From the NCBI RefSeq assembly GCF_001039355.2, contig NW_019773848.1:299635-363634 (forward strand): a DNA stretch of 64,000 nucleotides, written 5' to 3'. The first letter of the stretch is position 1. Each line of letters begins with the position of its first letter. Positions 60,401 to 64,000 of the stretch are shown one piece after another. Position numbers and translations under genes: made by a program. The DNA is from Lingula anatina. Lineage: Eukaryota > Brachiopoda > Lingulata > Lingulida > Lingulidae. The notes under the pieces are model-generated. The model did not search any database and was not told the DNA's origin. It saw only the letters and a list, made by a program, of their open reading frames with translations.

Positions 60401-63269
60401 ATTAAGCTGCTAAACGATAATTAATTACCCCCTAGCAGCTTCAGTAGACATGACAGCCATCTAAGCCACTTAAGTTGATGGCAATTTTAGCAAGAATCCC
60501 CTTGGAGATAAATCGATCCAAAGTTAGTACGAAAGGGTCTGGAAATGGTCCCTTTGTGTAATCACTTCAGTGGCAGATCAGTGACATGTTTTGGGGAGGT
60601 GAAAAATAGATAAATAGATAGATAGATGAGACCATGAAAGAGGTACCAGTAATGATTGAAATGGAAGTGAACAGTTAACTTAACTGAATGATGAAGGTTA
60701 GGGTGGATTCTGTTTCTTACTTATTTGTCTGCAGATTGTGTGTTTAGGTATTCCCTCTTACCTTAACTGCAAGTCCTATTTATTTTGCAGGAAATTAACA
60801 ACTTCAGAGCTGGTCTTGGCAGCATGTACACGTTTGACTGGATCAGCATTCCTTTAGTTTATACACAGGTAAGTAATTTAATCTTCTTGTAGACAGCCTG
60901 GTTATTTCCTGAAATATATACATGCCATTTAGAGTTACTTTGGTGCCAATGTTAACATAATCAAATGTTTTGCTTCTTTATGAAGGGATTCTTCAAATAA
61001 TAGTCGTAAGTTTTCAAAGATATTCACAAGAAACATCTGAAGTCAGTGACATTTATTCTGCTTCTCACAATTATCTAGTTGCATCTCATGGTGCTACTTA
61101 GTAAGTTTCTCTGTATTACTACCATATTTGAGTGCCAAAACCACCAATTCCAGTAAGGTGTTTTCTCTAAAGGTGTGCCAGTTAACATTTAAGGTGCTCC
61201 AATGTGTTTACAGCATAGTCCATTTAAGAAATATAATAATGAAATGTGTAATATTTAAATAAAGAAAAATTGGAGTAGTTGCTACAAAAGTTGAATTAGA
61301 ATCCATGTGGAGACATAAACATAATTTTAATGATATCATATAATTTTAATTGGGTAAAAATCTCTGTCACAGATATTGTTCCTACTGAAGTTGAATAGGA
61401 ACTCATGTGGAGACTTGAATGGATTTTTAATGATGTTGAATAAGAATATTATTTGGTAAAAATATTTTCCTCAGGTGACAACTTTGGCTATATACACTTA
61501 CTTTCTGGCCACACTCCTAACTAGCCAGTTTCTGGACCCTTCCCAGGGTTACCCAGGCCACGATGTTGACCTCTACGTTCCAGCATTCAGTGTGCTGCAA
61601 TTCTTCTTTTATATGGGCTGGATAAAGGTGAGCAGATATGAATAGAAGAGTAAAAAGGATAATGATTACAATTCTTACGATAATTGGTAAGCAGCATTTA
61701 CATGTCTACAAATAATCTCTTTTCAGGTTGCAGAACAGTTGACCAATCCATTTGGAGAAGGTGATGATGACTTTGAAGTAAACTGGATGATTGACAGAAA
61801 TTTACAGGTATGAAAGTACTGTTTGTCAGTTAAATGCTTTTCATTTCATACTTAAATGTGATTTAAATAATTGTAAGAATTGATTGAAGAATTCAATTTT
61901 GAGTTTTTAAAAGTAACCTATATAATACTGCCAAAATGAAATGATGTTCAAGATTGGCCTGTATCTTGTTCTAGGTCTCTCTGTTGGCTGTGGATGAAAT
62001 GTACATGGTTCTTCCAAAGCTGGAAATTGATATGTATTGGGATGAGCTTGAGCCTATCATTCCATACACCAAGTCTTCTGTGAAAACCAGAATTGACCCA
62101 TGGCTGGGCTCAACTGCTGATATGAGGTGGATATTAAATGGAAAAAGTGAAAGAATTTTCAAGAAAGAAAATTAAGAATTTTTTTGAAACAAAAAGAAAA
62201 TGGTACACAATGTGCACTCACATCTTGTGTTTTACTTATATGATTTTCATGTGGCAAAGATGTTAGAAGTTTGTAATGTTTAGTCATTATTTGTTTTAAG
62301 CTCAACAAAGAATCCCTTATGAAAAAGGTAACATTGAGACACCTTTATTTAAAGACCTGTCATGATTGCTGTGGTTATTTCTTCAGAAAGAGCCTCTTGG
62401 ATTTCATGCTTAATGAGCTGTAATGTTTTTTTCACTACAGTTTTTCTGACTGTGACATGAAGGTTGTGATGCCAATGGAAACCATTCCTGAAAATGAGAA
62501 CTACAGTATGCCATCCCCACATCAACACAGGTACATACATTCTAACATAGAATTGGGGACATCCATAAATTCAGGAAATTTATCAAGTCACAAACCACGT
62601 CGCATTTCTGAATTGGTTGAAGGGCATGTGCAGCGCCCCTTGAGTCTCAATTCCTTGAGCCATAGTAGCCCTGGAACCCCAGTTTCAGAGAGACGAACCA
62701 GTCACTCACCAAGAAAAGGACATTTGAGTAGTAGTACTAGGAGTCCTGTTCCAATTCGAAGACCCAGAGGAGAGCGTACCAGTAAGCAAGAATCTGTTGC
62801 TTCTTCATATGTAGAAAGATGGCTTAATGGTCAGAGGAGTAGGATGAATTGCAGTATGTCCCCATCTGGTAATTTTACAGACATCACACCACCTCAGAGC
62901 ACTGTCAACAGCCCAACTGCAGTTGACGCACCAAAGTATACCTCTATATCATCCAATGATGCCACCAGAGTAGTCCATGGGTTCACAGTTACAATGTGTG
63001 ATGAACAAGATGAGGGAAGGTCCAGTTCAGCAAATGAGCCAAATGTTACAAATTGGGGAGATACCTCTGGGCAACCAACCAACAATGCAGAGGGCCCTTC
63101 TCCTTCTCTTGCCCCTATTGCTGAGTCTGTAACTGTTCCCATGCATGTTGGGACAGACTATGGCTATACCCCTTACACAAACCAGAGCACTGTAACCAGC
63201 CTTACTCCATTACTGGAAACTGGTGAATCTCAGGAATCAGCAAATAAAGATGAGGAACCAGTTGTGTAG
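57478..63269 (+). CDS. Bestrophin, calcium-activated chloride channel
   Basis: Exons 57478-57656, 58356-58490, 58724-58890, 60129-60283, 60791-60868, 61475-61627, 61727-61807, 61975-62126 and 62441-63269, in phase, 642 residues. Bestrophins form pentameric anion channels gated by cytosolic Ca2+. The start [11 protein letters not shown] matches the human MTITYTSQVAN start, and numbering stays equal to human BEST1 through residue 304. Neck residues Ile76, Phe80 and Phe84 ([12 protein letters not shown]) and aperture Ile205 are kept. [12 protein letters not shown] and [14 protein letters not shown] are strongly conserved. The calcium clasp reads [11 protein letters not shown], with Gly at position 301 instead of Asp. 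Beyond residue about 365 the tail (about 275 residues, mostly one exon) is Ser/Pro-rich and not conserved. Reading through the donor at 62127 would add RWILNGKSE and stop at 62173, a possible short isoform. Confidence 0.96.
59645..59667. repeat. (GAT)n microsatellite
   Basis: About seven GAT units in a bestrophin intron. Confidence 0.9.
60324..60519. mobile_element. MITE, copy 2 (hairpin element in bestrophin intron)
   Basis: Same family as 51557-51748: starts GGATTGATCCATCTCC and, from the other end, GGATCGATTTATCTCC. It shares ATGTCTGTCACGCCT, TAATTACCCCCTA and GACATGACAG with the first copy. It lies about 40 bp after the exon ending at 60283. Confidence 0.85.
60605..60627. repeat. (GATA)n microsatellite
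   Basis: Five to six ATAG/GATA units. Confidence 0.9.
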
Positions 63270-64000
63270 GACTTCAATGGATAAATTTATGGATCTGGGA
63301 AAGTAAGCAAGCCATATGTAGGTTGTTTATTTCAGGAGTAAGTTGGCATCTTATAAATGAAATTGAATGCCTATTTTGAACATAAATGACTTTGGCTAAT
63401 TACAGTTGGTGAAATCGTTATAGTCACAATGGAGATGACTTTAAAGTAATTTCATTATGTTTTCACTGTCTTCCTGATATAAATGAAGAGATAATGACAA
63501 CCATGTCTGATTTCATGTTAAGTTTGTTATTGAGCCATCGTTTTGTATTGCAACAGTGCTATGGCTTTGTTGGATAAGAAATGAAAGGGATTAATGAAGA
63601 CAAACTTTGTGTGTTATTGTATAGTACTGCTTGGAAGTCTTGAAACTTTTATCAGATAGGAAGAAAATACTAGTACTCAAAAACAAAACTGCACTCCTTT
63701 TCGTTTGTGAACTGGTAAAAATTGCCCATACTGGAAAATCTTTGCATATGCAAAAGCCTAACACCAGTGCTGGTTGGATGGGGAAATAGGATATCTGTTT
63801 CCCTTAATATTCCTTGTGTATTAGCTAAGAAACAAATTGTGTGAATATAATTAAACGTAACAGTTATTTATCTTCTGATTTTATTGTTCAAATATTAGTT
63901 AAAGGAATTTAGTTGCAATGAAAATTAATTTCATTGCTCATAATATATTTTTGTGTTTTATTATTTCTTTTTTTTTTTTTTTGTTTTGATTTTTACAGAT
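63270..64000 (+). other. 3' UTR of the bestrophin gene
   Basis: AT-rich sequence after the bestrophin stop. No canonical AATAAA with good context is seen before the window ends, so the 3' end is not located. No other gene is seen. Confidence 0.45.

Overview
The window is metazoan nuclear DNA: AT-rich, with split genes using GT-AG introns, long introns, long 3' UTRs, microsatellites and many short non-autonomous DNA transposons. The encoded proteins (MEK, CDC37, bestrophin, MPPED-type phosphoesterase, ribosomal protein L17, histone H1) are clearly bilaterian-like. A marine invertebrate, possibly a spiralian such as a mollusc, annelid or brachiopod, is my guess; the sequence alone does not settle the phylum.

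Layout. 1-4.6 kb: intergenic, repeats only. 4650-5537 (+): two-exon histone H1 with a poly(A) signal. 5.7-11.1 kb: intergenic, with inverted-repeat elements and a decayed Rex1/CR1-like LINE (about 9.8-10.8 kb, minus strand). 11170-13389 (+): single-exon secreted glycoside-hydrolase-like protein. 14293-18585 (-): RPL17 in six coding exons, with a probable TOP-type noncoding first exon at about 19.44 kb. 19640-30740 (+): complete MAP2K1/2 (MEK) gene, head-to-head with RPL17. 37529-42841 (-): 13-exon gene for a 753-residue coiled-coil protein with a basic Ser/Pro tail and an SxIP motif, not recognised by name. 44609-46809 (+): MPPED1/2-type metallophosphodiesterase, probably head-to-head with the previous gene. 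46800-47337: mariner remnant inside the MPPED stop codon. 49108-54053 (-): CDC37. 57478-63269 (+): bestrophin.

Main observations. (1) The MEK gene has two homologous, consecutive 86-bp exons encoding alternative versions of the end of the proline-rich insert plus helix alphaG; using both or neither shifts the frame into a stop, so they must be mutually exclusive. (2) A mariner copy inserted at the TA of the MPPED TAA stop codon, and the protein now ends in a stop supplied by the transposon's inverted repeat. (3) Both single-N positions (16585 and 35301) sit at junctions of near-identical direct repeats of about 0.78 kb and 2.8 kb, which look like unmerged haplotype or contig overlaps rather than real duplications. 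(4) The bestrophin has Gly at the position of human Asp301 in the calcium clasp. (5) The MPPED protein keeps a canonical metal-site His where vertebrate MPPED2 is reported to have Gly. MEK and CDC37 (an HSP90 kinase co-chaperone) belong to kinase signalling, but nothing suggests the genes here act as an operon-like unit.
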